The notes: generated by a model from the letters alone, not told the origin. A stretch of 40,665 bases of DNA from an uncultured Bacteroidaceae bacterium (GCA_939800445.1 CALNGU010000011.1:1-40665); one strand, 5' to 3'; positions 17,045 to 26,098 are shown, numbered from the stretch's first letter. Translations and numbers: made by a program.

Positions 17045-17575
17045 GGCATTTGACATTTCACCGCACACCGCCCGACTTGCCAAATCACGATATTAACAAC
17101 AATGGTGTTAGCAACTGTTGAAAAAACGAAGTAATCCTATTGAAACATTTTTGTAAAACGTACTTGCAGATGTCAAACATCCATCCATACCGCAGAACGG
17201 GGCAAACGGCAAAATCATTTATCCCCTATTTCTCACACGACTTCAAACACAGTTATCACCAACAGCATGGGATGCAAAACGAAAAAACTGCTAACTTTGC
17301 CACTTTCAACACTGTGTGGATAAAACTGGAACAGTCACTGATAATCAAATAAAAACGAGACTTTCAGCTGTTGGCAAACCTTGGACAACAGCACCACTTG
17401 AAACCAATAACCCAAAAACGCAAGCAATGCGACGAATTGTTTCCAACACTACTAACAGGCAATAATAATCATCATTTCCTTTTCATTTTAAAAAGAAAAA
17501 AGATTGATTGTTTCTATGGACTGTCAACAACGTTGGCAACGGGACGGAGCAGCGTTACCCAACAATGTCACACTT
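17045..17575. other. Large AT-rich gene-free region with a perfect DnaA box; possible nadA leader or origin
   Basis: This is the longest stretch without a gene. Its only open frame of note (70 codons from 17140) starts with TTG and matches nothing. TGTGGATAA at 17315-17323 is the exact complement of the DnaA box TTATCCACA. Looser resemblances are TTATCCCCT (17219-17227) and TTATCACCA (17253-17261), each with two mismatches. TAACTTTG (17292-17299) fits a plus-strand -7 box and would give nadA a leader of about 270 nt. The right part is A-rich (17470-17505). It may be a replication origin, a long regulated leader, or simply a wide spacer; one perfect box is weak evidence for an origin. Confidence 0.4.
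17292..17299 (+). promoter_or_regulatory. Possible -7 box for nadA
   Basis: TAACTTTG matches the TAnnTTTG consensus. It implies a long untranslated leader before the chosen nadA start and overlaps the neighbourhood of the DnaA-box sequence 16 bp downstream. No -33 TTG is evident. Confidence 0.35.
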
Positions 17576-18565
17576 ATGGTCAAAGAAAACTGGAAAGCAA
17601 AAGGCTATGTCGATGATCCGGTCAACGTCGCCGACATCAGGGAAGCTATCAACGAATTGAAACGGAGTAAAAACGCCGTCATCCTTGCCCACTACTACCA
17701 GCAAGGGGACATCCAGGACATCGCCGACTACGTCGGCGACAGCCTCGCCCTTGCACAGTGGGCGGCACGCACCGATGCCGAGGTGCTTGTGATGTGCGGT
17801 GTGCATTTCATGGGCGAGACTGCCAAGCTGCTTTGTCCCGACAAGCGTGTCATCGTGCCTGACCTCAACGCCGGCTGCTCGCTGGCCGACAGCTGCCAGG
17901 CTGCCGGCTTGCGGGCTTTCATTGCAGACCACCCGGGTCACACGGTCATATCCTATGTCAACACATCGGCGGCGGTCAAGGCATTGACCGACATTGTCGT
18001 CACGTCGGGCAACGCTCTCCAGATAGTCAACAGTCTGCCGCAAGACGAGAAGATAATCTTCGGTCCCGACCGCAACCTCGGCAGCTACATCAACCAGGCA
18101 ACGGGGCGGCAGATGTTGTTGTGGGACGGTGCCTGCCATGTGCATGACCGTTTCTCGGTGCCGCGCCTGTTGGAACTGAAGAAAGCCTACCCCGATGCAC
18201 CCGTCCTCGCCCATCCCGAGTGCCGTGGGGCTTTGTTGAAACTGGCCGATGTGGTAGGCTCTACTGCCGCTTTGCTCAAATATGCCGCATCGCATGATGC
18301 CCCCCACTACATCGTTGCAACCGAGGCTGGCATCCTGCACGAGATGCGCCGCCGTTGCCCGCAATGCGACTTCATCGCGCTGCCGCCCGAGGACGGGGCT
18401 TCACCATGCAATGAGTGCGAGTACATGAAGCTGAACACGATGCAAAAACTCTACAACTCACTGCTGCACGAGTGGCCGCTCGTCGAGGTTGACCCCGATG
18501 TGGCCGCGCGTGCCGTCAAGCCCATCGAGCGGATGCTTGAGATGTCGGCAAGGCTCGGTCTGTGA
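17576..18565 (+). CDS. nadA: Quinolinate synthase
   Basis: NadA condenses iminoaspartate (from NadB) with dihydroxyacetone phosphate to quinolinate, the second step of de novo NAD synthesis, using a 4Fe-4S cluster. I start at the ATG at 17576 (329 residues), which gives the usual length; an ATG 20 codons earlier (17516) is open but adds an unfamiliar N-terminus. Conserved segments seen are LAHYYQ, GDSLALAQWA, GVHFMGETAKLLCPDK, YVNTSAAVKA, GPDRNLGSYI, WDGACHVHDRF, LAHPECRG and TEAGILHEM. The likely cluster ligands are Cys101 (NAGCSLAD), Cys216 (HPEC) and Cys281 (CNECEYMKLN). The gene ends in a strong terminator and is not linked to nadB, which lies about 18 kb to the right. Confidence 0.95.
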   Translation: MVKENWKAKGYVDDPVNVADIREAINELKRSKNAVILAHYYQQGDIQDIADYVGDSLALAQWAARTDAEVLVMCGVHFMGETAKLLCPDKRVIVPDLNAGCSLADSCQAAGLRAFIADHPGHTVISYVNTSAAVKALTDIVVTSGNALQIVNSLPQDEKIIFGPDRNLGSYINQATGRQMLLWDGACHVHDRFSVPRLLELKKAYPDAPVLAHPECRGALLKLADVVGSTAALLKYAASHDAPHYIVATEAGILHEMRRRCPQCDFIALPPEDGASPCNECEYMKLNTMQKLYNSLLHEWPLVEVDPDVAARAVKPIERMLEMSARLGL

Positions 18566-18587
18566 GTGTTGGTGTGGACAGCGAGTG

Positions 18588-18631
18588 TGATGACCGTCGT
18601 GGCCTTGTGCTGCGGCGGTCATCGCTTTTTG
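18588..18631 (+). terminator. Terminator of nadA
   Basis: GATGACCGTCG (18589-18599) pairs with CGGCGGTCATC (18613-18623), an 11-bp stem with one G-T pair, followed at once by GCTTTTTG. This is a standard intrinsic terminator 24 bp after the nadA stop. Confidence 0.85.
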
Positions 18632-18666
18632 TCCGGTGCGGGATGTCGGTGTGTTTCCGGGATTAG

Positions 18667-18776
18667 CATCTGATGATTTTGCCTTTAGCATACAATGATT
18701 TTACCCTTAGCATACAATGGTAATGGACTTACCATTGTATGTTTTTCATCTTTGCATCTTATGTTTTTGACGTTTG
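18667..18776. repeat. AT-rich 22-bp-period array, family C copy 1
   Basis: Five units start exactly 22 bp apart at 18667, 18689, 18711, 18733 and 18755. Their first nine bases are CATCTGATG, CATACAATG, CATACAATG, CATTGTATG and CATCTTATG. The box CATnnnATG is near-palindromic, and CATACAATG and CATTGTATG are exact complements sitting at the same phase. The remaining 13 bases of each unit are T-rich and variable. The array lies between the nadA terminator and the mutS promoter. It shares its box with the island at 40340. Function is unknown. Confidence 0.85.
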
Positions 18777-18821
18777 TGCACATTGTTGTTGATAATATGT
18801 ATAAACAACCCTGCGGCGGAG

Positions 18822-18853
18822 TTGCGTGATGCTGCCTCCATTGTTTAATTTTG
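18822..18853 (+). promoter_or_regulatory. Promoter of mutS (-33 TTG, -7 TAATTTTG)
   Basis: TTG (18822-18824) and TAATTTTG (18846-18853) are 21 bp apart, a good Bacteroidetes promoter. A strong ribosome-binding site AAGGAGG (18872-18878 region) follows, about 11 bp before the mutS ATG; such a full Shine-Dalgarno sequence is unusual among the genes here. Confidence 0.65.
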
Positions 18854-18889
18854 TAGGAAAAACCAAAAGACAAGGAGGCGACGACAAGC

Positions 18890-21502
18890 ATGGCAAACGA
18901 CGTGGTGATGACACCAATGATGAAACAGTACTTTGACCTCAAGGCCAAACATCCTGATGCCGTGCTGTTGTTCCGCTGCGGTGACTTCTACGAGACTTAC
19001 AGCACTGACGCTGTTATTGCCGCCGAAATCCTCGGGATAGCGTTGACCAAACGCTCAAACGGCAAGGACAAGAACGTCGAGATGGCAGGTTTCCCGCATC
19101 ATGCCCTTGACACTTACCTGCCCAAGCTCATCCGTGCGGGCAAGAGGGTTGCAATCTGTGACCAGTTGGAAGATCCCAAACTGGCGAAAAAACTGGTGAA
19201 ACGCGGCATAACCGAGCTTGTCACGCCCGGTGTGTCGATAAGTGACACCATCCTTGACCATAAGGAAAACAATTTCCTCGCCGCCGTGCACTTTGCCAAA
19301 CCTGACCTTTGCGGCATATCCTTCCTTGACATCTCGACGGGAGAATTCCTGTTGGCCGAGGGAGGATTGGATGAAGTGGAAAAGTTGCTCAACAGTTTCA
19401 TGCCCAAGGAGGTGCTTTACGAGCGGGGGCGCAAGGCGATGTTCGAGGGGGCATTCGGCAACCGCTTCGTCACCTTCGAACTCGACGACTGGGTCTTCAC
19501 CGAGACCACGGCCATGGAATTGCTCACAAAGCATTTCGAGGTCAACAGTCTCAAAGGCTTCGGTGTGGAGAAACTGCACAATGGGATAATTGCTTCGGGT
19601 GCTGTCATCCAATATCTCAACCTCACACAACACACCCACATCCGCCACATAACCTCCCTCCGCCGCATCGAGGAGGATAGGTTTGTGCGGTTGGATAAAT
19701 TCACGGTGCGCAGTCTGGAGCTTCTTCACGGCATGAGCGATGAGGGTATGTGCCTGCTGGATGTCATCGACCGCACGATTACGGCTATGGGAGCGCGCAT
19801 GATGAAGCGGTGGATAGTCTTCCCGCTCAAGGAGCTTAACCCCATAACCGACCGTCTCGATGTCGTGGAATGCCTGCTTGCCGATGACACCCTGCGGACT
19901 GTCGTCGAGGAAAACCTGCACATGATAGCCGATTTGGAGCGCATAGTTTCAAAAGCTGCCGTAGGGCGCATCTCGCCTCGTGAGGTGGTGCAGCTCAAGG
20001 TGGCGTTGCGTGCCATCCAACCAATCAAGGATGCTTGCTCTAAGTCGGGTAATGCCAGCCTGGAACGTCTGTCCGACAGGCTCAACGTGTGCTCCACCGT
20101 CATTGCCCGCATAGAACGTGAAATAGTGGATGACCCGCCGTTGATGGCCAACAAGGGGGGGATAATCCGCCAAGGGGTAAATGCTGAGCTTGACGAGTTG
20201 CGCAGCATCGCCTACTCAGGCAAGGACTATCTGCTCCAGCTCCAGAAGCGCGAGGTGGAGGCAACGGGCATAACGAGCCTGAAGATAGGCTACAACAACG
20301 TCTTTGGCTACTACATCGAGGTGCGCAATACGCACAAGGACAAAGTGCCGTCAGACTGGATAAGGAAACAGACATTGGTCAACGCCGAGCGGTATATAAC
20401 CGAGGAACTCAAGGAGTACGAAGAAAAAATCCTTGGGGCGGAAGATAAGATAATCGTCATCGAGAACCGTATCTATGGAGAACTGGTCTCTGCACTTGCC
20501 GAGTTCATCCCTGTCATCCAGGTCAACGCGAGCACGGTGGCGACACTTGACTGTCTTTTGTCATTTGCCAACGTCGCAAGGCGCAACAACTACGTGCGTC
20601 CCGATGTGGACGACAGCGAGGTGCTTGACATAAAGAACGGCCGTCATCCCGTCATCGAGCAGCAATTGCCGTTGGGAGAGGCTTATGTGCCAAATGATGT
20701 GTACGTCGATACCGACACCAGGCAGGTGATTATCATAACAGGACCCAATATGGCGGGCAAGTCTGCATTGCTCCGTCAGACGGCTTTGATAGTGCTTCTG
20801 GCCCAGATGGGTTCATTCATCCCGGCCGATAGTGCCCGTGTAGGGCTGGTTGACAAGGTGTTTACCCGCGTCGGGGCCAGTGACAACATCTCGCAGGGTG
20901 AATCGACTTTCATGGTCGAGATGAATGAAGCAGCCAACATCCTTAACAATGTTTCCAGGCGCAGTCTGGTGCTGTTTGACGAATTGGGCAGGGGAACATC
21001 CACTTACGACGGGATTTCTATCGCCTGGGCAATAGTGGAGTACCTGCATGAAAACAACCGTGCACACGCCCGCACTCTGTTTGCCACGCACTACCATGAG
21101 TTGAACGAGATGGAGAAGTCGTACAAGCGCATCAAAAACTACAATATAGCCGTCCGCGAGGTGGGCAACAAGGTCATCTTCCTCCGCAAGCTGGTCGAGG
21201 GAGGGAGCGAGCATTCGTTCGGTATCCACGTGGCCCGCATGGCCGGGATGCCTAAATCCATCGTAGAGCGTGCGGCTGAAATCCTCAAAAGGCTTGAATC
21301 CGACAACGTGAAGTCCAACCTCGGTTCACGCGAGGCGTTGCGCAACCAACAGCAGCGTCAGGGGATGCAGCTCAATCTATTCCAACTCGATGACCCGGTG
21401 CTCACTGCAATGCGTGACGACATCCTGTCACTCGATGTGGACAACCTGACCCCGATAGCGGCTTTGAACAAACTAAATGAACTGAAGTCACGGCTTAAAT
21501 GA
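18890..21502 (+). CDS. mutS: DNA mismatch repair protein MutS
   Basis: This 870-residue protein recognises base mismatches and small loops and starts repair together with MutL. The mismatch-reading Phe-x-Glu motif is Phe33-Tyr-Glu35 in RCGDFYETY. The connector and lever/clamp domains follow (about 130-560), and the ATPase domain carries Walker A GPNMAGKS at 618-625, then a [20 protein letters not shown] segment, the [12 protein letters not shown] Walker B/D-loop and ATHYHEL. The family composite motif [21 protein letters not shown] lies near 775-796. The C-terminal tail is short and ends in the helix-turn-helix region. Length is typical for MutS1. The start is fixed by the AAGGAGG site. It is transcribed alone and ends in a bidirectional hairpin. 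Confidence 0.97.
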   Translation: MANDVVMTPMMKQYFDLKAKHPDAVLLFRCGDFYETYSTDAVIAAEILGIALTKRSNGKDKNVEMAGFPHHALDTYLPKLIRAGKRVAICDQLEDPKLAKKLVKRGITELVTPGVSISDTILDHKENNFLAAVHFAKPDLCGISFLDISTGEFLLAEGGLDEVEKLLNSFMPKEVLYERGRKAMFEGAFGNRFVTFELDDWVFTETTAMELLTKHFEVNSLKGFGVEKLHNGIIASGAVIQYLNLTQHTHIRHITSLRRIEEDRFVRLDKFTVRSLELLHGMSDEGMCLLDVIDRTITAMGARMMKRWIVFPLKELNPITDRLDVVECLLADDTLRTVVEENLHMIADLERIVSKAAVGRISPREVVQLKVALRAIQPIKDACSKSGNASLERLSDRLNVCSTVIARIEREIVDDPPLMANKGGIIRQGVNAELDELRSIAYSGKDYLLQLQKREVEATGITSLKIGYNNVFGYYIEVRNTHKDKVPSDWIRKQTLVNAERYITEELKEYEEKILGAEDKIIVIENRIYGELVSALAEFIPVIQVNASTVATLDCLLSFANVARRNNYVRPDVDDSEVLDIKNGRHPVIEQQLPLGEAYVPNDVYVDTDTRQVIIITGPNMAGKSALLRQTALIVLLAQMGSFIPADSARVGLVDKVFTRVGASDNISQGESTFMVEMNEAANILNNVSRRSLVLFDELGRGTSTYDGISIAWAIVEYLHENNRAHARTLFATHYHELNEMEKSYKRIKNYNIAVREVGNKVIFLRKLVEGGSEHSFGIHVARMAGMPKSIVERAAEILKRLESDNVKSNLGSREALRNQQQRQGMQLNLFQLDDPVLTAMRDDILSLDVDNLTPIAALNKLNELKSRLK

Positions 21503-21516
21503 CAACAGGGCAAAAC

Positions 21517-21549
21517 ACAAATGGCAGGTCATCGTGACCTGCCATTTGT
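21517..21549. terminator. Bidirectional terminator between mutS and pfkA
   Basis: ACAAATGGCAGGTCA (21517-21531) and its complement (21535-21549) form a perfect 15-bp stem with a 3-nt TCG loop. AAAACACAAA precedes it and TTTGTATATA follows, which suits termination from either side of the convergent pair. Confidence 0.88.
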
Positions 21550-21569
21550 ATATAGAGTAGCATCCGTCT

Positions 21570-22586
21570 TTACTTGCCGAAGCAGATGCCGATGCGTTTG
21601 CCCTGCACGACGAAATCATTGTCCTCAGTCACCAATTTCAGTTTGTCATTGACCTCGCTGAGTTTGATGGAAGTGATTTCGTTACCCTTTAAGCAGACCA
21701 TTTTCCCGTAGTCTCCACGGGCGACAAGCTCTGCGGCGTGCGACCCCATGCGCGTTGCAAGGATGCGGTCTAATGCACTTGGCGACCCTCCGCGTTGCAC
21801 GTAGCCGAGGACTGTCTGCCTTGTCTCGATGCCTGTCTCGAATTCTATCTGCTCTGCCACGTATTCCCCGGCCTTTCTGCCATTGAGGGTCTTGATGCCT
21901 TCGGCGACCACAACGATGGTGTGGGTGTGGCCTTTCTTGAATCGATCCATGATGACGTTGCTGATGGCTTTGATGTCATAGTCCAGTTCGGGCAACAAAA
22001 TGATGTCGCCTCCGCCGGCAATGCCCGAATGCAAGGCAATCCACCCGGCTTTGTGTCCCATGACCTCGATGACCATGACGCGCCTGTGTGAGCTTGCCGT
22101 CGAATGCAGGCGGTCGATAGCCTCGGTGGCGATGGTCACGGCAGTGTCGAAACCGAATGTCTGGTCAGTGCCCCACACGTCGTTGTCTATGGTCTTGGGG
22201 ACGGTGACAATGTTCAGTCCGATCTTTGACAGCTTGTATGCCGACTTTTGCGTGCCGTTGCCGCCTATGCAGACTATGGCGTCAAGCCCCATGCGTTTGA
22301 CGTTCTCGATGATGAGGCGTGTCCTTTCGTTTTTTTCCTCCTCACTGGCTTTCTTTTTGAAAGGCTTTTCGCGTGAAGTTCCCAGGATTGTCCCGCCAGT
22401 GTTGAGCAGTCCTGAGACCGACATCGACGTGAGTGGTTCGGTCTCACTCTCGAACAGGCCTTGGAAACCGCCGTGAATACCTACGACTTCCATGCCATAG
22501 TGGTTGATTGCCGCCTTGCACACGCCACGGATAGTGGCGTTGATGCCCGGGCAATCACCGCCTGAAGTCAAAATACCTATCTTCAT
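21570..22586 (-). CDS. pfkA: 6-phosphofructokinase, atypical nucleotide-site residues
   Basis: This 338-residue enzyme phosphorylates fructose 6-phosphate, the committed step of glycolysis. The N-terminal GILTSGGDCPGINATIRG loop binds the phosphoryl donor. The donor-selectivity site reads IGGNGTQ (108-113), so the residue equal to E. coli Gly104 is glycine (Gly111, pointing to ATP) while the preceding Asp103 is Asn110. The TIDND motif (132-136) has the catalytic Asp134 and is preceded by Lys131 where E. coli has Gly124, as in PPi-dependent and plant-type enzymes. EVMGHKAGW has His where E. coli has Arg in the MGR motif. It lies 15 bp downstream of the CoA-transferase gene and is probably co-transcribed. 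The fold and role are certain; ATP versus PPi use is an inference. Confidence 0.92.
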   Translation of the reverse strand: MKIGILTSGGDCPGINATIRGVCKAAINHYGMEVVGIHGGFQGLFESETEPLTSMSVSGLLNTGGTILGTSREKPFKKKASEEEKNERTRLIIENVKRMGLDAIVCIGGNGTQKSAYKLSKIGLNIVTVPKTIDNDVWGTDQTFGFDTAVTIATEAIDRLHSTASSHRRVMVIEVMGHKAGWIALHSGIAGGGDIILLPELDYDIKAISNVIMDRFKKGHTHTIVVVAEGIKTLNGRKAGEYVAEQIEFETGIETRQTVLGYVQRGGSPSALDRILATRMGSHAAELVARGDYGKMVCLKGNEITSIKLSEVNDKLKLVTEDNDFVVQGKRIGICFGK

Positions 22587-22601
22587 CTTTACCTATTGCT
22601 T

Positions 22602-24101
22602 TTATTTCACGTACTCAGACCAATTGGTGTTGCGCATATCACCCGAGCGCATAAACTCGGCGTGCATAGCAAGCGCGGCGGGCAAATGCGTAGGCTCGTG
22701 CCCTTTTGCAGCTATCTTGAGGTAGTCCCACAACAGTTGTTTGTAGTCGGGATGTGCGCAGTTCTCGATGATTGCCTGCGCCCTTTGCATCGGGCTCTTG
22801 CCGCGCAGGTCTGCGATGCCCTGCTCGGTGACGACGATATTGACGTCATGCTCGGTGTGATCGACGTGCGAAACCATCGGCACGATTGAGCTTATCTTGC
22901 CGTCCTTTGCGACGGAAGGGCAGGTGAAGATGGATATAAACGCGTTGCGGGTGAAATCTCCCGAGCCGCCAATCCCGTTCATCATCTTGCTACCACTGAT
23001 ATGTGTCGAGTTCGTGTGCCCATAAATGTCGGCCTCGATGGCGGTGTTGATGGTGATTAGTCCTAACCTACGGACCACTTCGGGGTTGTTGGAAATCTCG
23101 GACGGTCGCAACAAGAGCTTGTCATGGAAGAAATCCATGTTGGCATATATCTCATCGAGGCACTCGTTGCTCACCGACAGCGAGCAGGTGCTGCCGAACT
23201 TTATGCGTCCTTCCTTCATCAAAGCTATCACCGAGTCCTGGATTACCTCCGTGTACATTTCAAAGGCAGGGATGTCACGGTTTTCCCCCAGTGCTCCGAG
23301 CACCGCATTGGCCACGTTGCCGACCCCCGACTGGAGGGGCAGGAAGGTGGATGGTATGCAGCCGGCTTTCATGTCTGCCGCCAGGAAGTTGGCTACGTTC
23401 AGTCCGATGCGGTCGGTGACGGGGTCGGGAGCGGTGAACCCGCGCGCCTCGTCAGGCTTGTTGGTCTCGACAATCCCCACGAGTTTTGACGGGTCGATTT
23501 GGATGTATTCCTTGCCGACACGGTCACTCGGCTTGTAAATGGGGATTTCCCGGCGGTAGGGAGGGTCTGCGGGCTCGTAGATGTCATGCAGCCCTTTTAT
23601 CGATTTGCTCTGGGCTGCGTTGAGTTCGATTATGATGGCATCGGCCATGCGTGCGATGGTGGGCGAGATGCCTACGCCCGTCGTGACATAGACCTTGCCG
23701 TCATCGGTGATGTCGCACGCCTCGATGATGGCGACATTCACTTTCTTGCCCATGAAACCATAGCGAACTTCCTGCGCCATCTGTGACAGGTGCAGGTCGG
23801 CATACTCGACCTTGCCGGCGTTGAGTCCCTTGCGCATATCGCCGTTGGTCTGGTAGGGGGCGCGGAATGCCACCGCGTCAGCCCTCGTGAGCACGCCGTC
23901 AACCGAGTCACCGGTGGATGCCCCGGTGAAGATGTTGATTTTAAACGGGTTTCCCTTTGCGTGTTCCTCTTCGGCCCTCTTGGCCAAAGCGACCGAGACT
24001 GCCTTTGGCGAGCCTGCGGGGGTGAATCCTGAGAAGCCCACGTTGTCACCGTTCTTGATGACGGATGCGGCTTCCTCGGCTGTGATGTACTTGAATGCCA
24101 T
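22602..24101 (-). CDS. Acetyl-CoA hydrolase/transferase family, likely succinate:acetate CoA-transferase
   Basis: This 499-residue protein belongs to the acetyl-CoA hydrolase/transferase family (two domains, about 1-220 and 221-499). The family segments seen are GFSGFTPAGSPKAV (22-35), NIFTGASTGDSVDG (56-69) and the C-terminal IGGSGDFTRNAF loop (377-388), which shapes the oxyanion/CoA site. The likely catalytic glutamate, which forms a glutamyl-CoA thioester, is Glu285 in MYTEVIQDS. In Bacteroidales such an enzyme moves CoA between succinate and acetate (or propionate) during fermentation, yielding acetate and succinyl-CoA for the propionate branch. The other possibilities are 4-hydroxybutyrate CoA-transferase or a true hydrolase, but the length and the TEVIQDS motif suit the succinate:acetate type. 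It heads an operon with pfkA. Confidence 0.88.
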   Translation of the reverse strand: MAFKYITAEEAASVIKNGDNVGFSGFTPAGSPKAVSVALAKRAEEEHAKGNPFKINIFTGASTGDSVDGVLTRADAVAFRAPYQTNGDMRKGLNAGKVEYADLHLSQMAQEVRYGFMGKKVNVAIIEACDITDDGKVYVTTGVGISPTIARMADAIIIELNAAQSKSIKGLHDIYEPADPPYRREIPIYKPSDRVGKEYIQIDPSKLVGIVETNKPDEARGFTAPDPVTDRIGLNVANFLAADMKAGCIPSTFLPLQSGVGNVANAVLGALGENRDIPAFEMYTEVIQDSVIALMKEGRIKFGSTCSLSVSNECLDEIYANMDFFHDKLLLRPSEISNNPEVVRRLGLITINTAIEADIYGHTNSTHISGSKMMNGIGGSGDFTRNAFISIFTCPSVAKDGKISSIVPMVSHVDHTEHDVNIVVTEQGIADLRGKSPMQRAQAIIENCAHPDYKQLLWDYLKIAAKGHEPTHLPAALAMHAEFMRSGDMRNTNWSEYVK

Positions 24102-24169
24102 GTCTTTCTCTATGTTTAGTTGTTGATATGATCAGTCGCCAGTGCGTTGTGCTTTTCATCTCCTTTGGC

Positions 24170-24199
24170 AAAGTTATCGGTTTGGTGTTACCATTCAAA
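24170..24199 (-). promoter_or_regulatory. Promoter of the CoA-transferase/pfkA operon (-33 TTTG, -7 TAACTTTG)
   Basis: On the minus strand TTTG (24196-24199) is followed after 18 bp by TAACTTTG (24170-24177). Both boxes fit the Bacteroidetes pattern and the leader to the ATG at 24101 is about 60 nt. Confidence 0.6.
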
Positions 24200-24291
24200 G
24201 TGTGCAGGTTTAAAATTTCAGCCTCTCCCCCGCCCTGCCGTCCCTTTGTCTGGCGCGGTTTGCGGCGGGGAAACTTCGGATGGTGGTATGC

Positions 24292-24388
24292 AAACTCTAT
24301 TTTTAGGTTAAAAATATATAGATTTAGGCTTAGTCTATATATTTTCAACCTAAAAATATGTAATTGCAGGCTAAAAACAGACTTTGTC
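24292..24388. repeat. AT-rich 21-bp-period array, family B copy 1
   Basis: Four units begin 21 bp apart at 24305, 24326, 24347 and 24368 with AGGTT, AGGCT, AACCT and AGGCT. The wider box reads TTGCAGGCTAAAAA, or its complement, in different units. The element opens with AAACTCTATTTTT (24292) and closes with AGACTTTG (24379-24386), which are roughly inverted to one another, so the outer ends form imperfect terminal inverted repeats. From AAACTCT to AGACTTTG it is 95 bp, the same as copy 2 at 33688-33782. It lies between znuC (3' end) and the CoA-transferase promoter. Function is unknown. Confidence 0.85.
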
Positions 24389-24443
24389 CACGGTGTCGCC
24401 GGCATTTAGCAGGCACGTGGCAGCGGCATGACGGTGTGGCGTG

Positions 24444-25205
24444 TCAGTCGTGGGCGTGGTTCTTGAGGACGCGGTGCGGCAGGTTGCCATGCCCCACGAG
24501 GTCTATCGGGCAGTTGAACCGTGCCGTGAGCCACTCGTCACTCACCTCTGTCGATGGGTGGTAGTCGAGTGTGCCGTTGATGCAGGCGATGGATTTGACG
24601 TTGCTCAGCACGGTGCCGATGTCGTGGCTGACCAGGATGATGGCGCACTCGGTGTTGAGGTCGCGCAGGAGTTCGTAGAGTTTGGTCTCATGCAGCTTGT
24701 CAACGTAGGTGCTCGGCTCGTCGAGGATGAGCAGGTCGGGACGTGCGATGACCGCCCTGCCGAGCAGTGCGCGTTGGCGTTGCCCGCCGCTGAGCTGGCC
24801 TATGGTGCGGTCGGCGAGGCCGTCGAGTCCCATGCGGGCTATCACGCGGTCGGCCTCTTGCTTTTGCCGCCTGGTGTAGCCGCCGAGCCAGTCCTCCTTG
24901 CCGAGCAGTCCTGACATGACGACCTGGCGGACGGTGATTGGGAACTTGGTGTCAACGGCGGTGTACTGTGGCAGGTAGCCCATGTCTATCGACTTGACCT
25001 GGCGGCCGTCCTTGAAGAAGCGTATGCTTCCGGCGGAAATGTCTTTCAATCCGAGCAGGCACTTTACGAATGTCGTCTTGCCGCCCCCGTTGGGACCGAT
25101 GATGCCTATGTAGTCCCTGTCGGCGATGTCGAGGCTTGCGTCGGCGAGCACCCGTTTGCCGTCGTATTCGGCACTGATGCCGCGTATCTCAGCAATGAGG
25201 CTCAT
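24444..25205 (-). CDS. znuC: Zinc/manganese ABC transporter ATP-binding protein (ZnuC-like)
   Basis: This 253-residue ATPase has Walker A GPNGGGKTT (37-45), the ABC signature LSGGQ (138-142) and Walker B LLILDE (158-163). The segment MGYLPQ (75-80) and the DEPSTYVD ending are typical of the metal-uptake (ZnuC/MntB) subgroup. It would drive zinc import with ZnuA and a ZnuB permease. Its ATG overlaps the znuA stop by the ATGA arrangement, so translation is coupled. No permease gene follows: the gene ends, then comes a repeat island and an unrelated operon. The last residues are His-rich (HGNLPHRVLKNHAHD), which may bind metal. Confidence 0.88.
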   Translation of the reverse strand: MSLIAEIRGISAEYDGKRVLADASLDIADRDYIGIIGPNGGGKTTFVKCLLGLKDISAGSIRFFKDGRQVKSIDMGYLPQYTAVDTKFPITVRQVVMSGLLGKEDWLGGYTRRQKQEADRVIARMGLDGLADRTIGQLSGGQRQRALLGRAVIARPDLLILDEPSTYVDKLHETKLYELLRDLNTECAIILVSHDIGTVLSNVKSIACINGTLDYHPSTEVSDEWLTARFNCPIDLVGHGNLPHRVLKNHAHD

Positions 25206-26098
25206 CTGTCTTTCCTTTCGTTGCCGGCGAGCGCGTCGGCTGCCGCAGTCATCTCTTTCTCCCAGTCGTAGGCGAGCGGATTGACGGTGACGAGCCTTGT
25301 CCCGGTGCTTTTGACGAGCGTCTCGGCGGTGCGCCGGTCAAACTCGGGCTGGATGAACAGCACGTTTATACCCTTGGCAGCCGCTTTGTCGATGATGGTT
25401 TTCATCTGCCGTGGCGAAGGCTCTTTGCCGTCGCTCTCGATGCTTATCTGCGTCAGTCCGTAGTCCCTGGCGAAATAGGTCAGAGCAGGATGGTAGATGA
25501 GGAAAGTGCTGTCGGCCGTCGCGAGCGTCGTCCTGATGCGTTTGTCCAGGCGGTGCAGGCGTTTGTCGAGCGAGTCGAGGCGTTGCTCGTAGTAGGCTTT
25601 GTTTTCCGGGTCGGTGACGCACAGCCCTTCGCAGACGTTGTTGGCGATGGTGAGTGCGTTGCGGACTGACATCCAGGTGTGGGGTTCGACGAACAGGCCG
25701 GGGATGTCCTCTTTCTGATGTCCGATGTGCGGGGTGTCGGCAACTATGGGGTCAACACCTTTCGACATATCCACGATGCTCGTGTGGGGGTGCTGGCTGC
25801 TGTAACTGTCTACCCATTGCCGCTCAAAGGCGAGATGTCCCATGACGAAGTAGGCTTGGCATTGGCCGAGTGTCACTATCTGGTTGGGCGTGAGGTCGTA
25901 GGTCTCGGGCGCAGCACCTTTGGGGACGAGCGTCTTCACCTCTACTTTGTCGCCGGCAATCTGCTCGACGAAGTATCTTTGCGGCTCTATGCTGACCGCC
26001 ACGAGGGGCTTCTCCGCGTCTTGCTTCCCTCCTGCCGTGCAGGCTGTCAGCATGGCGGTGATGGCTATGATGAGTGTTGTCGTCTTTGTCATTCTCAT
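25202..26098 (-). CDS. znuA: Zinc ABC transporter substrate-binding lipoprotein (ZnuA-like)
   Basis: This 298-residue protein begins with a lipoprotein signal (lipobox LTAC, lipidated Cys20) and belongs to the cluster A-I metal-binding proteins. Expected ligands are visible: a His in FVMGHLAFERQW, a His in EPHTWMS, a His in IYHPALTYFARDYGL and an acidic residue in IQPEFD. The usual His-rich loop is short (TPHIGHQKED). It would capture Zn2+ in the periplasm and pass it to the permease. The start at 26098 overlaps the mnmD stop (ATGA); a second ATG two codons in is also possible. Zinc is preferred over manganese because of the three histidines and the HTW motif, but this is an inference. Confidence 0.88.
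   Translation of the reverse strand: MRMTKTTTLIIAITAMLTACTAGGKQDAEKPLVAVSIEPQRYFVEQIAGDKVEVKTLVPKGAAPETYDLTPNQIVTLGQCQAYFVMGHLAFERQWVDSYSSQHPHTSIVDMSKGVDPIVADTPHIGHQKEDIPGLFVEPHTWMSVRNALTIANNVCEGLCVTDPENKAYYEQRLDSLDKRLHRLDKRIRTTLATADSTFLIYHPALTYFARDYGLTQISIESDGKEPSPRQMKTIIDKAAAKGINVLFIQPEFDRRTAETLVKSTGTRLVTVNPLAYDWEKEMTAAADALAGNERKDR

Noticed and set aside
17140-17352. 70-codon open frame upstream of nadA
   Set aside because: It starts with TTG, lacks a ribosome-binding site, has no recognisable features and overlaps likely regulatory sequence.
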